Assembly: GCF_016522075.1 (NCBI RefSeq)
Contig: NZ_JAEHFW010000002.1
Span: forward strand, 806,001 to 870,000
DNA length: 64,000 bases
Reading direction: 5' to 3'
Source of the DNA: Mucilaginibacter segetis
Lineage (GTDB): Bacteria > Bacteroidota > Bacteroidia > Sphingobacteriales > Sphingobacteriaceae
Numbering within the stretch: the first letter of the stretch is position 1; the number at the start of each line of letters is the position of its first letter. The position numbers were made by a program, and so were the translations under genes. The notes under the pieces are model-generated. The model was not told the DNA's origin. It did not search any database and worked only from the letters and a program-made list of their open reading frames with translations. Positions 35,874 through 44,821 of this stretch are shown one piece after another.

Positions 35874-36384
35874 ATAATAAATATCTTTCCTTTAGGAGTT
35901 TTAGGTGATACAACTCATGGCCGGCAATCATATAAATCAATGCCCTTACGCTTACTTTATAATTATTTACAATGCCGCTATTTAAATATTGGTCGGATTT
36001 TAAGTCCCTGAACATATAAAGATTTGATGCACGGACAGCTTTAAACTCTTCGGCCAGGCTTTGTATGGTTTGGGTGTTGAAGTGAGCGTTTTCTACATAT
36101 ACATCCTGATCAAATTCAGGCAATTCGGTTCGCTCGCGCGAGAAACAGAATGCTCTGTATCCAAATACACGTTCGGTATCAATCATGTGACCAAGCACCT
36201 GCTTAACAGTCCATTTGTTTTCTTCATAAGCATAACCGGCTTGCTGATCGCTTAGATTACTGAAAAAAATGTAGCTCGATTCCTGCAAATCTGTCAGTAG
36301 GTCTAAAACATTATCTGGTAGTACAAGCGATACATAGGGTGCTGCATATTCAGGGTATTCTTCAGGCTGCGGTTTGTTTATCAT
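35872..36384 (-). CDS. DinB family protein
   Basis: Four-helix-bundle, metal-binding protein of the DinB/YfiT superfamily (170 aa). Likely metal ligands are the His in GHMIDTERVFGYRAF and two His in AGHELYHLKLLKERY at the C-terminus, the usual spacing. Many members are thiol transferases or of unknown function; despite the name this is unrelated to DNA polymerase IV. Its start overlaps the preceding histidine kinase gene by 23 bp, so they are co-transcribed. Confidence 0.88.
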   Translation of the reverse strand: MINKPQPEEYPEYAAPYVSLVLPDNVLDLLTDLQESSYIFFSNLSDQQAGYAYEENKWTVKQVLGHMIDTERVFGYRAFCFSRERTELPEFDQDVYVENAHFNTQTIQSLAEEFKAVRASNLYMFRDLKSDQYLNSGIVNNYKVSVRALIYMIAGHELYHLKLLKERYLL

Positions 36385-37582
36385 CTTTAATACTTTTTAA
36401 TACTATTCTGAACGTTGTTCCCTTTCCTACCTCGGAGTCACGCACAAAAATTTGCCCGTTATGGTAATTTTGTATCATACGCTTGGTAAGTGACAAACCT
36501 AAGCCCCATCCACGCTGACGGGTAGTGTACCCGGGTTGAAATACGGTATCAAACTTAGAACGGGGTATCCCCTTTCCGGTATCGGTGATATCAATAAATA
36601 CCTGTTTTTTTAAGCGGTTACCACTTATTTCAACTTTTATACTGCCGGTATCTTCAATTGCATTTACTGCATTCTTTAATAAGTTCTCTAATACCCAATC
36701 AAATAAGGGAATATTTAATCCGGCTACTAAATTTCTATTCCCCGAAAGTTCAAAGCTGATCTTTTCACTCACACGCACTTTAAAATAATCAACAAAGTCT
36801 TTTACTACATCGTAAACCGCGTGTTCTTCTAATTTTGGTTTTGAGCCGATCTTGGAAAACCGGTCGGCTACAATTTCCAGTCTTTTTACATCATTCTCCA
36901 TCTCAGCCATCAGCGGATCATCATCGGCATTGAATTTACTCTTTATCAATTCTATCCAGGCCATTAACGAAGAAATGGGCGTACCTAATTGATGGGCGGT
37001 CTCTTTAGCCAATCCTACCCACACCTGATTCTGTTCTGATTTGCGGGAAGAGCTGAAAGCCGTGTAAGCCACCATCAGGAATATGGCAATAACCGACAGC
37101 TGAATGTAAGGGAATATTTTTAGCTGGCTAAGCAGGTCCGAATCTTTATAATAAACTAACCATGGCTCATTCAATACGGTTAATTTTATAGGCTCATGCT
37201 GCCCTTTCATGTATTCCAGCTCATTCTGAAAATACAACGAGTCATATTTTTGTTTTTTTTGTTTAAGCTCCGCAGCCGAAAGTTTCATTAGTGTCTTCCC
37301 TGGGTCCAATCCGCGGTAATACTTAATCTCGCCTTTATCATTAGTTACAATTGCCGGTACAGTTAGGCTGTCGCGTACCGCTATAACATAATTCAGGAAA
37401 TCGTTATCATAAGTGTTAACCAGCTGTTTCATACTTAATGCCCATACCTGCGCGCGTGTACGTTCCGACTGGGCAATGTTTTTTGCGAGGTAACTTGTGT
37501 AAAATAATGACCCGCTGGCAATAACTACCGCAAAGGCAAGTAGCGAATATTTCCAGCGTCGCTTTTGTTGATATGGGTTCAT
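36362..37582 (-). CDS. Orphan membrane sensor histidine kinase
   Basis: 406 aa. TM1 about 13-32, an extracytoplasmic sensor of about 120 residues with no known fold, TM2 about 155-177, then HisKA and HATPase_c. The phospho-acceptor is His197 in KETAHQLGTP; the residue after His is Gln, where most kinases have Glu. N box NLLKNAVNAIED, G1 DTGKGIP, G2 GWGLGLSLTKRM are intact. There is no HAMP domain and no response regulator next to it; DinB follows with a 23-bp overlap. Cognate regulator and signal unknown. Confidence 0.87.
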   Translation of the reverse strand: MNPYQQKRRWKYSLLAFAVVIASGSLFYTSYLAKNIAQSERTRAQVWALSMKQLVNTYDNDFLNYVIAVRDSLTVPAIVTNDKGEIKYYRGLDPGKTLMKLSAAELKQKKQKYDSLYFQNELEYMKGQHEPIKLTVLNEPWLVYYKDSDLLSQLKIFPYIQLSVIAIFLMVAYTAFSSSRKSEQNQVWVGLAKETAHQLGTPISSLMAWIELIKSKFNADDDPLMAEMENDVKRLEIVADRFSKIGSKPKLEEHAVYDVVKDFVDYFKVRVSEKISFELSGNRNLVAGLNIPLFDWVLENLLKNAVNAIEDTGSIKVEISGNRLKKQVFIDITDTGKGIPRSKFDTVFQPGYTTRQRGWGLGLSLTKRMIQNYHNGQIFVRDSEVGKGTTFRIVLKSIKDDKQTAA

Positions 37583-37702
37583 GTACTGATGAAAACGCCT
37601 AATGTTGGCCCAAATTACATAAAAATGTGATTAGTGTGAATTAGCGGCAACATATAATTAAAGCGCCGAATATCTGCGGTTAGTAAAAAAGCATTACAGC
37701 TT

Positions 37703-37731
37703 TTGCACTACCCTGCTAAACCCTATCTTTG
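37703..37731 (+). promoter_or_regulatory. gltX promoter
   Basis: TTG (37703-37705), 18 bp, TATCTTTG (37724-37731): full consensus, ending 7 nt before the gltX ATG. Confidence 0.7.
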
Positions 37732-37738
37732 CGGGGTA

Positions 37739-39259
37739 ATGTCAGAAAAAAAAGTAAGAGTCCGTTTTGCGCCAAGTCCTACCGGTGGTTTACATTTAGG
37801 TGGAGTGCGTACCGTATTGTTTAACTACCTGTTTGCGAAAAAGCACGGTGGCGATTTTATTTTAAGGATCGAAGATACCGACCAGAGCCGCTATGTAGCA
37901 GGTGCCGAGCAATATATATTGGAATGTTTGAATTGGTGCAGTTTAAAGCCCGATGAAAGCCCCGTAGTTGGCGGGCCGTATGCGCCTTATCGACAAAGCG
38001 AACGTAAGCCTCTTTACAGGGAATATGCCGAACGACTAATAGCACAGGGGCATGCTTATTATGCTTTTGATACCCCGGAGGAGTTGGATCTGAAACGAAA
38101 GGATATTGCCAATTTCCAGTACGGGCATGCGCATCGAATGAGTATGCGTAATTCTTTAAGCTTGCCCATGCATGAGGTTGAGCAACTGCTGCATAACGGA
38201 ACTCCGCATGTTATACGCATAAAAATGCCCGATGATGAAACCATCAGCTTTAATGATATGATTCGGGGATATGTGAGCTTTGAGACAGCGCAGGTTGATG
38301 ATAAGGTGATATTAAAAGCTGACGGCATGCCCACCTACCATTTGGCCGTTGTGGTTGACGATTACCTGATGAAAATAACACACGCTTTCCGAGGTGAGGA
38401 GTGGTTGCCATCAGCACCGGTACATCTGTTACTTTGGGAATATTTAGGCTGGAAGGACGAAATGCCGCAATGGGCGCATTTACCATTAATATTAAAACCT
38501 GATGGGCATGGCAAACTGAGCAAGCGCGATGGTGCAAGATTGGGTTTTCCGGTATATGCCATGAGTTGGACCGATCCAAAAACAGGGGAAATTACCCAGG
38601 GATTTCGCGAGTTGGGTTTTTTGCCTGAGGCTTTTGTAAACTTGCTGGCTATGCTGGGCTGGAATGATGGCACCGACCAGGAAATTTTTACGCTGGATGA
38701 ACTGGTAGAAAAATTCTCCATAGACCGCATAAGCAAGGCCGGTGCTAAGTTTGATTTTGAAAAGGCCAAGTGGTATAATGCGGAATGGATAAAGAACTCA
38801 TCTGCAGATCAGCTGAAGCTTAAAGTGGCCGAAGTACTTCACGGGAAGGGGATCACTATTATCAACGAGGATTATTTGATTAAAATAATAGATACCGTTA
38901 AGGACCGCTGTGTTTTGCTTGCTGATTTTTATCAGCAGGCAGGATATTTCTTTAAAATGCCCGTCGACTACGATATTAATGCTGTTAAACCCAAATGGAC
39001 CTTATCAAAAACTGAATTTTTCACTGAGTTGAAGAACGCTTTAAGCTACTCCGAAACTTTTGAACCTAACGATCTGGAAGCCCGTTTTAAGGCTCTGGCC
39101 GAGGAAAAGAGTTTAAAATTAGGCGAGGTAATGCTGCCTTTCCGTATTATGCTGGTGGGAGGTAAGTTCGGGCCGCATGTGTTTGATATTGCATCGCTCT
39201 TAGGCGAGGCGGAAACGTTGAGAAGGATAGATAAAGCGTTAGAAGTGTTTACCGCTTAA
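37739..39259 (+). CDS. gltX: Glutamyl-tRNA synthetase
   Basis: Class Ib aminoacyl-tRNA synthetase charging tRNA-Glu. The HIGH-equivalent is APSPTGGLHLGG (residues 11-22), KMSKS-equivalent is KLSKRDG, and GWNDGTDQEIFTLDEL belongs to the following catalytic segment. 506 aa from ATG 37739 (MSEKKVRVRF). The open frame extends 36 nt upstream, but that overlaps the promoter and is rejected. With the box 7 nt away the mRNA has almost no leader. No gatCAB genes are in the window, so discriminating behaviour cannot be assessed. Confidence 0.96.
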   Translation: MSEKKVRVRFAPSPTGGLHLGGVRTVLFNYLFAKKHGGDFILRIEDTDQSRYVAGAEQYILECLNWCSLKPDESPVVGGPYAPYRQSERKPLYREYAERLIAQGHAYYAFDTPEELDLKRKDIANFQYGHAHRMSMRNSLSLPMHEVEQLLHNGTPHVIRIKMPDDETISFNDMIRGYVSFETAQVDDKVILKADGMPTYHLAVVVDDYLMKITHAFRGEEWLPSAPVHLLLWEYLGWKDEMPQWAHLPLILKPDGHGKLSKRDGARLGFPVYAMSWTDPKTGEITQGFRELGFLPEAFVNLLAMLGWNDGTDQEIFTLDELVEKFSIDRISKAGAKFDFEKAKWYNAEWIKNSSADQLKLKVAEVLHGKGITIINEDYLIKIIDTVKDRCVLLADFYQQAGYFFKMPVDYDINAVKPKWTLSKTEFFTELKNALSYSETFEPNDLEARFKALAEEKSLKLGEVMLPFRIMLVGGKFGPHVFDIASLLGEAETLRRIDKALEVFTA

Positions 39260-39293
39260 TTACTGGGGGCTAAGGATCCTCGGTATATAAAAT

Positions 39294-39317
39294 GAGCGAT
39301 ATTATTGCTCGTTTTTT
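39294..39317 (+). terminator. Terminator of gltX
   Basis: GAGCGA / TTGCTC (6 bp, one wobble), loop TATTA, then G and six Ts. It overlaps the 3' end of the convergent GNAT gene. Confidence 0.55.
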
Positions 39318-39808
39318 AGCTCTTTGCGCATTACATAATCATTCATCCAATAGGGGCCAATGGGGATGTCTTCTTCGTAAATTACCGTGAAGCCCATTTT
39401 TTCGTAAAATGTTTTGGCCTTATTGTAGCGGTTCACGTTTAGATCGAGCAGAGATTTACCCGCTTCCCTGGTTTTTTCTTCTACGGCTTCTATAAGTGTT
39501 CTGCCATAACCCTTGCCTTGCGTAACCGGCAGGCAATAAAGCTTGTGCAGTTTATAAATATCCGGGTCTTCTGCCCGGGGAGAATATGCAGCAAAAGCGA
39601 CCGTCAGGCCGTTTTCTATAAGTAATAAAAAAGTTTGCTGCCGGGTTTGCAACTGTTCTGTTATTTTTTTGCTGGCGTACAGTTCATCAAGCATAAAAAT
39701 GATCTGTTCCTTTGCTAATATGGATGAGTATGCAGGCCACCACGTTTGTTGTGCTATTTGTACTATAGCATCGGCATCGGCGGCGGTAGCTTCTCTTATC
39801 AGGTGCAT
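39302..39808 (-). CDS. GNAT family N-acetyltransferase
   Basis: 168-aa acetyltransferase with the acetyl-CoA-binding loop LYCLPVTQGKGYGRTLIEAVEEK (Q/RxxGxG/A motif) and C-terminal YNKAKTFYEKMGF. Substrate unknown. Last gene of a four-gene minus-strand operon: 7 bp after the ABC ATP-binding gene, itself 2 bp after DUF5687 and so on, so it may modify something handled by that exporter, but that is speculative. Confidence 0.88.
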   Translation of the reverse strand: MHLIREATAADADAIVQIAQQTWWPAYSSILAKEQIIFMLDELYASKKITEQLQTRQQTFLLLIENGLTVAFAAYSPRAEDPDIYKLHKLYCLPVTQGKGYGRTLIEAVEEKTREAGKSLLDLNVNRYNKAKTFYEKMGFTVIYEEDIPIGPYWMNDYVMRKELKNEQ

Positions 39809-39815
39809 GTTACTT

Positions 39816-40562
39816 CTAATGATTTTCTTCTTCGTCGATTATTGGTGTATTGGCAGGTATAGTTTGCCCTACACCAAAATATTCTTCCAGATCTGCCAGC
39901 GTTGATGAACTTGTCGCGATATCTTTTATAATTACTCCTTTTTCCATCAGCAAAATGCGTTCGCAAACATCGGTAATGTGATTTAGGTCGTGGCTGGATA
40001 CGATGGTAGTAACACCATGATTTTTATTCTGGTCTTTCAGTATGTTTTTTAACCGGAATTGTGTACTCGGATCAATATTGGCAAAGGGTTCATCCAGCAT
40101 TAACAGTTGTGGTTTTTGCAGCAGGCAGGCGCCCACACCCACTTTACACTGGTTACCTTTAGAAAGGTCTCGGATGTATTTGCCTTTTTTTAATATTTCG
40201 CCGTTAAAAAAATCAGTTAATGTGGCCAGGTGTTCATCCACCTGTGCATTGGTTTGTTCATGCAGGCCGCCAATAAAATACAAATACTCTTCCGGCGTTA
40301 GGTAATCTATCAAAAAGCCTTCGTCCAGGTAGGAGGCAGTGTAGCTTTTCCAGTCCTCGGCACCGGCAACTTTATTGCCTTTTGATAAAACTTCTCCGCT
40401 TTCAGGACGTATAAGGTCAAGGATCATACGGAAGAGTGTGGTTTTACCCGCACCATTATTGCCTACAAGCCCGATACTTTCACCCTGTTTAATCTCTAAC
40501 TGAGGTACGTTTACTACGGTTACGCCATTGTAAACCTTTTTAAGTTTTTTAATCTCTATCAT
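39816..40562 (-). CDS. ABC transporter ATP-binding protein
   Basis: 248-aa nucleotide-binding subunit. Walker A GNNGAGKTT (about 34-42), signature RDLSKGNQCKVG (the LSGGQ position reads LSKGN), Walker B LLMLDEPFANID, H-loop SSHDLNH. The degenerate signature is common in exporters of the ABC-2/Ecs type. Its membrane partner is the DUF5687 protein, whose gene ends 2 bp upstream. Substrate unknown. Confidence 0.93.
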   Translation of the reverse strand: MIEIKKLKKVYNGVTVVNVPQLEIKQGESIGLVGNNGAGKTTLFRMILDLIRPESGEVLSKGNKVAGAEDWKSYTASYLDEGFLIDYLTPEEYLYFIGGLHEQTNAQVDEHLATLTDFFNGEILKKGKYIRDLSKGNQCKVGVGACLLQKPQLLMLDEPFANIDPSTQFRLKNILKDQNKNHGVTTIVSSHDLNHITDVCERILLMEKGVIIKDIATSSSTLADLEEYFGVGQTIPANTPIIDEEENH

Positions 40563-40564
40563 GA

Positions 40565-42040
40565 TTATTTATTTCTGAAGCCTTCGGCTATTTTAAATCG
40601 TTTGCTGTAAAAATCTTCTTCCAGTTTTTTTATCCAGAAGTTGCGTGTTAAAATAAATATTATCGCTACAACGGCTATCGCTGCAAAACCGAGGTTTGGA
40701 TATCCCGCGTATTTAAACGGGAGATAAACCAGGTAAGGCAGCGCTATTAGCGGCAAGGATAATAATAACTGGGTTGCGCCCACGCCTTCCCAGTTCATGG
40801 CCGCACCTTTTGAAAGATCGATACGTTTATAGTTGCGATTGGCGAAAAATAATACTATAGTAATGTTAATGCCTAAGTTCCACAGGTACATAATAAAGTG
40901 GATCATAATAATGCGCCACCCAAAATATACATAAGGTGTGGTGAGTATAAACGCGATGGTTGATGCTATGGTAAACAGTAGGTATTTTGCCTTTAAAAAG
41001 TCGGTAAAGTTAATTTTGCTTACCAGTATCCCGTCAAAATGCGATGACTGCCAACTGTACATAAACTGACCGTAGTTGATGATGAATATCCCGGTCATAA
41101 ACATCCCTACAAATATTTTTATGGTTTCGCCATAAGCGGCCTGTGTATAAAATATCAATCCGTAAAACATGAAGAACAAACCGATAATAAGTGTAGAGCG
41201 CGATCTTTTGTTGCGTAATATCAGTTTTATCTCATTCGCGGCCAGGTCTCCTACTATACCAAAGCGGCTAAGAACAGGTATTTCGGTACTGCTTTTATAA
41301 GCTGATGCTTTTTGAGAGCCTAACTCCTCCAGATAAAGATTTTCTTTAAGGTATAGGAAATTGAGCCAATACATGGCAACGCCCAACAATATGGGCAGCA
41401 ACACCAGATACGGTTTAACGATAAGGTTCCCGAAGAATAAATAGGAGATATTACGCACAGAATAGATATGCCACATAAAATCGCCCAGCATTATCAAAAT
41501 GAGCACTGCTGCGGCAATTAAAAAAACCCAGCCGTTAAGGTTAGCTTTACGCTTAATATACATAGCCAGGTAATTGTTGAATACCGACAAACCTATGATA
41601 GAAATGATAAACGCTATGGCAGATATAGCACCTGCTGCGGGTAATATTACTTTAAGAATAAAAGGAGTAAATAATACTATTGGCCAAAGGTTAAAAAACG
41701 AAAGCAAAGCTGTTAAAGCCAGGTAGCCTACTATGCTGTTACGGCGTACCGGAAGATGCAAATAGGGTTGAACCTTAAGTGTAGGTAACTCCTGCAGTTG
41801 CAGGCGCAGTAACAGATCTATCAGAAAATATATCAATATAATTCCGCAGAAGGTAACCGTTAGGTCGCTATCGGGTAAAACTTTGCCTAATATTTTATCT
41901 AAAAACAGACCGAATATGAGCACATAGGAAAAAAGCAGGAGCAGTAATATGCCCATAACCACTTTTACGCCGATGCTTTTGCCGGTATTCTTAGAGCGCC
42001 AAAAGGCTTTAAGCTCATGATTAAAAAAGGTTCCGATCAT
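40565..42040 (-). CDS. DUF5687 family ABC transporter permease
   Basis: 491-aa polytopic membrane protein (about 10-12 helices) of DUF5687, the permease partner of the adjacent ATPase. N-terminal MIGTFFNHELKAFWRSKN is the family start, hence ATG 42040 rather than the open frame beginning at 42091, which overlaps the TMEM175 gene. The stop of the TMEM175 gene is at 42042, 1 bp away. What it transports is unknown. Confidence 0.85.
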   Translation of the reverse strand: MIGTFFNHELKAFWRSKNTGKSIGVKVVMGILLLLLFSYVLIFGLFLDKILGKVLPDSDLTVTFCGIILIYFLIDLLLRLQLQELPTLKVQPYLHLPVRRNSIVGYLALTALLSFFNLWPIVLFTPFILKVILPAAGAISAIAFIISIIGLSVFNNYLAMYIKRKANLNGWVFLIAAAVLILIMLGDFMWHIYSVRNISYLFFGNLIVKPYLVLLPILLGVAMYWLNFLYLKENLYLEELGSQKASAYKSSTEIPVLSRFGIVGDLAANEIKLILRNKRSRSTLIIGLFFMFYGLIFYTQAAYGETIKIFVGMFMTGIFIINYGQFMYSWQSSHFDGILVSKINFTDFLKAKYLLFTIASTIAFILTTPYVYFGWRIIMIHFIMYLWNLGINITIVLFFANRNYKRIDLSKGAAMNWEGVGATQLLLSLPLIALPYLVYLPFKYAGYPNLGFAAIAVVAIIFILTRNFWIKKLEEDFYSKRFKIAEGFRNK

Positions 42041-42041
42041 T

Positions 42042-42698
42042 TTAAGATGTTTTATATTCAGGATGTTTTTTATGATACCACTTATTGACAAAAACTATAG
42101 CAACAGGTATAAGTATGGGTATGTAAGATGCCAGCACAATATTAAAAAAAGCGATTACCAGCGACAGTAAAAATATTATCGGTGCCACAAGCGAGCGTAA
42201 TTTTGAAACTTTTATAAAGTGACTGTTTTGTAAACCTGTACTTAATTTATTCTTGGGATCACTTACAATGTTTATAAGCCTGATGTTCATGAAACCGGTA
42301 AAGCATATATTTGTGACGTAAACTATTACAGGCGTTATCATTGGTGATTGCCAGTATTCACTGTATATTCCTGTGCTGAACGGCATCAACACTATAGAAA
42401 ATAGCATTAACAGGTTGGCCCAAAGTAACTTGCTGTTGTAATTGTTCACATAACCAAATATACTGTGATGCCCGATCCAAAAGCGACCGATTACAAAAAA
42501 ACTGATGAGCACTCCAATAAATTTACCAATAGAGTGATTAAATTCCTCTAAAAGATGGCTGTCAGTAAAATCAGACTGTAATTCCGGAATCTTTATTTCA
42601 ATAATAAGCAAGGTGATGGCAATTGCAAATACAGCATCACTGAACAGGGCGATCCTGTCCATCTGGAATTTTTTGTGGTGAGGGTCAGTTGCATTCAT
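42042..42698 (-). CDS. TMEM175 family (DUF1211) potassium channel
   Basis: Prokaryotic TMEM175 channels are tetrameric K+ leak channels. The signature RIALFSDAVFAIAITLLIIEIKIPE (residues 15-39) is unmistakable. Six helices in total and a basic C-terminus give 218 aa, the prokaryotic size. Start ATG 42698. First gene of the operon leading to the DUF5687/ABC exporter and GNAT; whether the channel and exporter work together is unknown. Confidence 0.92.
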   Translation of the reverse strand: MNATDPHHKKFQMDRIALFSDAVFAIAITLLIIEIKIPELQSDFTDSHLLEEFNHSIGKFIGVLISFFVIGRFWIGHHSIFGYVNNYNSKLLWANLLMLFSIVLMPFSTGIYSEYWQSPMITPVIVYVTNICFTGFMNIRLINIVSDPKNKLSTGLQNSHFIKVSKLRSLVAPIIFLLSLVIAFFNIVLASYIPILIPVAIVFVNKWYHKKHPEYKTS

Positions 42699-42708
42699 AT
42701 TCCGGTAC

Positions 42709-42739
42709 GGAAGATAAGTTATTTACTATTATCAGGCAA
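42709..42739 (-). promoter_or_regulatory. Promoter of the TMEM175-ABC operon
   Basis: TTG (42739-42737), 20 bp, TATCTTCC (42716-42709) on the minus strand, 10 nt before the TMEM175 ATG. Last two bases of the box depart from consensus. Confidence 0.4.
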
Positions 42740-42765
42740 GTGTTGGTTAAAATATAACCTAAAAG

Positions 42766-44046
42766 TTAATACTTGTATCTGTCTCCCCAAAGTTTCCTTA
42801 GCTTTTCTTTCAACTCTGTTTCGCGGGCATTGTTACCGGGCTGGTATAATTTTGTGCCTTTTATCTCTGCAGGTAAAAAATCGAGCTCGGCAAAGTTGCC
42901 TTCATAACTGTGGGCGTACTTATAGTCTTTACCATAGCCTATATTTTTCATGAGTTTGGTAGGTGCATTACGCAAATGCAAGGGTACAGGCAAGTCGCCG
43001 GTTGCTTTAACTAATGCCATTGCTGCGCCTATTGCCGTGGTAGCGGAATTGCTTTTAGCCGAAGTAGCCAGGTATATGCAGGTTTGCGAAAGTATCAGCT
43101 GCGATTCTGGCATGCCTATCTTGTTTACGGCCTCAAAACAGCTTTGTGCAAGCAGCAGGGCATTGGGATTGGCGTTGCCGATATCTTCTGAAGCCAGTAT
43201 CAGCATACGGCGTGCTATAAACAGCGGATCCTCGCCGCCGGTTATCATGCGTGCCAGCCAGTAAACAGCACCGTTAGGGTCGCTGCCCCGCATAGATTTT
43301 ATAAAAGCTGAAATAATATCGTAATGCTGTTCGCCTGTTTTATCATACAGGGCCATGTTTTGCTGTACATGCTCCAGAACCACATCATTGGTGAGGGTGA
43401 TGGTTTTACTATCAAAAGCGTTTACCAGCAGCTCAAAAATATTCAGCAGTTTTCGGGCATCACCGCCGCTCAGGCGCAATAAAGCCTCGTGTTCCTTTAT
43501 ACTGATATTTTTTTCTTTCAGGATAACGTCCTCTTTTTTGGCCTTATTCAACAAGTTGAGCAGGTCTGTTTCCTCCAGCGGTTTCAGGATATATACCTGG
43601 CATCGCGAAAGCAAAGCCGATATTACCTCAAAGGAGGGGTTTTCGGTAGTGGCGCCTATCAGGGTTACAATACCGCGCTCTACGGCCCCTAAAAGCGAAT
43701 CCTGCTGCGATTTGGAGAAGCGATGTATTTCATCAATAAACAAAATAGGAAGGGTTTCACCCTGTTCTTTAAGTAAGGAAGCTTTTTCTATTACCTCGCG
43801 TACATCTTTAACACCGGAGTTAATAGCGCTTAAAGAAAAAAACGGCCTGTATAAGGATTGCGATATGATGTAAGCCAGCGTTGTTTTGCCTACGCCCGGC
43901 GGGCCCCAAAATAGCATGGACGGCAAGGTGCCCGATTCAATAGCCTTGCGCAAAACTGCGCCTGGTCCTACCAGGTGTTTTTGCCCAACATAATCGTCGA
44001 GCGAAGCGGGGCGCATGCGTTCTGCTAATGGGGGCAGGTTGTTCAT
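42766..44046 (-). CDS. rarA: Replication-associated recombination protein A (MgsA/RarA)
   Basis: AAA+ ATPase of the clamp-loader group acting at stalled replication forks. Walker A GPPGVGKTTLA, Walker B FIDEIHRFSKSQQD, sensor GATTENPSFEV and the C-terminal tetramerisation region (GSDPNGAVYWLARM, IVGRPMLILASEDIGNANP-like, PVPLHLRNAPTKLMKNIGYGKDYKYAH) are all present. 426 aa from ATG 44046 (MNNLPPLAERMRPAS); the open frame upstream to 44145 runs into the divergent glycosylase gene and is not used. Confidence 0.95.
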   Translation of the reverse strand: MNNLPPLAERMRPASLDDYVGQKHLVGPGAVLRKAIESGTLPSMLFWGPPGVGKTTLAYIISQSLYRPFFSLSAINSGVKDVREVIEKASLLKEQGETLPILFIDEIHRFSKSQQDSLLGAVERGIVTLIGATTENPSFEVISALLSRCQVYILKPLEETDLLNLLNKAKKEDVILKEKNISIKEHEALLRLSGGDARKLLNIFELLVNAFDSKTITLTNDVVLEHVQQNMALYDKTGEQHYDIISAFIKSMRGSDPNGAVYWLARMITGGEDPLFIARRMLILASEDIGNANPNALLLAQSCFEAVNKIGMPESQLILSQTCIYLATSAKSNSATTAIGAAMALVKATGDLPVPLHLRNAPTKLMKNIGYGKDYKYAHSYEGNFAELDFLPAEIKGTKLYQPGNNARETELKEKLRKLWGDRYKY

Positions 44047-44112
44047 ATGGTAAAAATCAACAATAGAAACGCTAAATCCTAAAAAAATTAGTAATTTTAA
44101 TTTAACAATTAT

Positions 44113-44772
44113 ATGGCTCATAGGTTTACACTTGAAAATTATCATTCTATCTGCGATGCCCTTGCCTTAACAGATAGCGCGCTTGCTGGTATCATTCAGG
44201 AACATGGCTATCCGCCTATGTGGAGCCGCCCAAATACTTTTGAGTCACTGGTGCATATTATTCTGGAGCAACAGGTATCGCTGGCTTCGGCCCGGTCAGC
44301 GTTAAATAAACTGCGCGATAAGGTGCAGGAAATAACCCCTGCAAGAGCGCTGCTGCTAACAGAGGCCGAATTAAAAGCATGCTACTTTAGCCGCCAAAAA
44401 GCGGCTTACACAAAATACCTTGCGGCGGCAATTATAAGCGGACAAATTGACCTCGCAGCGTTTGAGCAGATGGAGAACGATGATATCCGCCGGCAGCTAA
44501 CCTCTTTAAAAGGAATAGGCAACTGGACGGTGGATGTGTACCTGATGTTTGTTTTACAGCGTGCAGATATTTTCCCTATTGGCGACCTGGCCGCTGTGAA
44601 TGCCTTTAAAAAAGTAAAGCAAACCCACCCCGCAATAACACGGGAGGATATACTGGTACTCACTCAAAGCTGGCAACCTTACCGTACCGTAGCTACCATG
44701 TTATTATGGCATTGGTATTTGTCTGTTCGGGCCGTGCCGGTTAAATCGAAGTACTTAAAGATTGGCAAATAA
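44113..44772 (+). CDS. DNA-3-methyladenine glycosylase II family protein (AlkA-like)
   Basis: Base-excision glycosylase of the helix-hairpin-helix superfamily (219 aa). HhH motif SLKGIGNWTVDVYLM with the catalytic Asp downstream in IFPIGDLAAVNAF; ILEQQVSLASARSALNKL is typical of the AlkA group. It lacks the N-terminal TATA-binding-like domain of E. coli AlkA, as other short members do. It removes alkylated purines. Divergent from rarA with 66 bp between, placing two DNA-repair genes back to back. Confidence 0.9.
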   Translation: MAHRFTLENYHSICDALALTDSALAGIIQEHGYPPMWSRPNTFESLVHIILEQQVSLASARSALNKLRDKVQEITPARALLLTEAELKACYFSRQKAAYTKYLAAAIISGQIDLAAFEQMENDDIRRQLTSLKGIGNWTVDVYLMFVLQRADIFPIGDLAAVNAFKKVKQTHPAITREDILVLTQSWQPYRTVATMLLWHWYLSVRAVPVKSKYLKIGK

Positions 44773-44773
44773 A

Positions 44774-44800
44774 AAAGCCCGCTTTGCAGCAGGCTTTAAA
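44774..44800 (+). terminator. Weak terminator after the glycosylase gene
   Basis: AAAGCCCGC / GCAGGCTTT with one mismatch, loop TTTGCA, followed by AAA rather than a U-run. Confidence 0.5.
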
Positions 44801-44821
44801 TATAACATGGGTTAATATATA

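Noticed and set aside
37703..37738. Upstream extension of gltX
   Set aside because: Overlaps both promoter boxes; the HIGH-type region begins at the normal distance from ATG 37739.
43355..43873. 172-codon open frame on the plus strand
   Set aside because: Opposite strand of rarA, which is complete and well conserved; Ser-rich nonsense composition.
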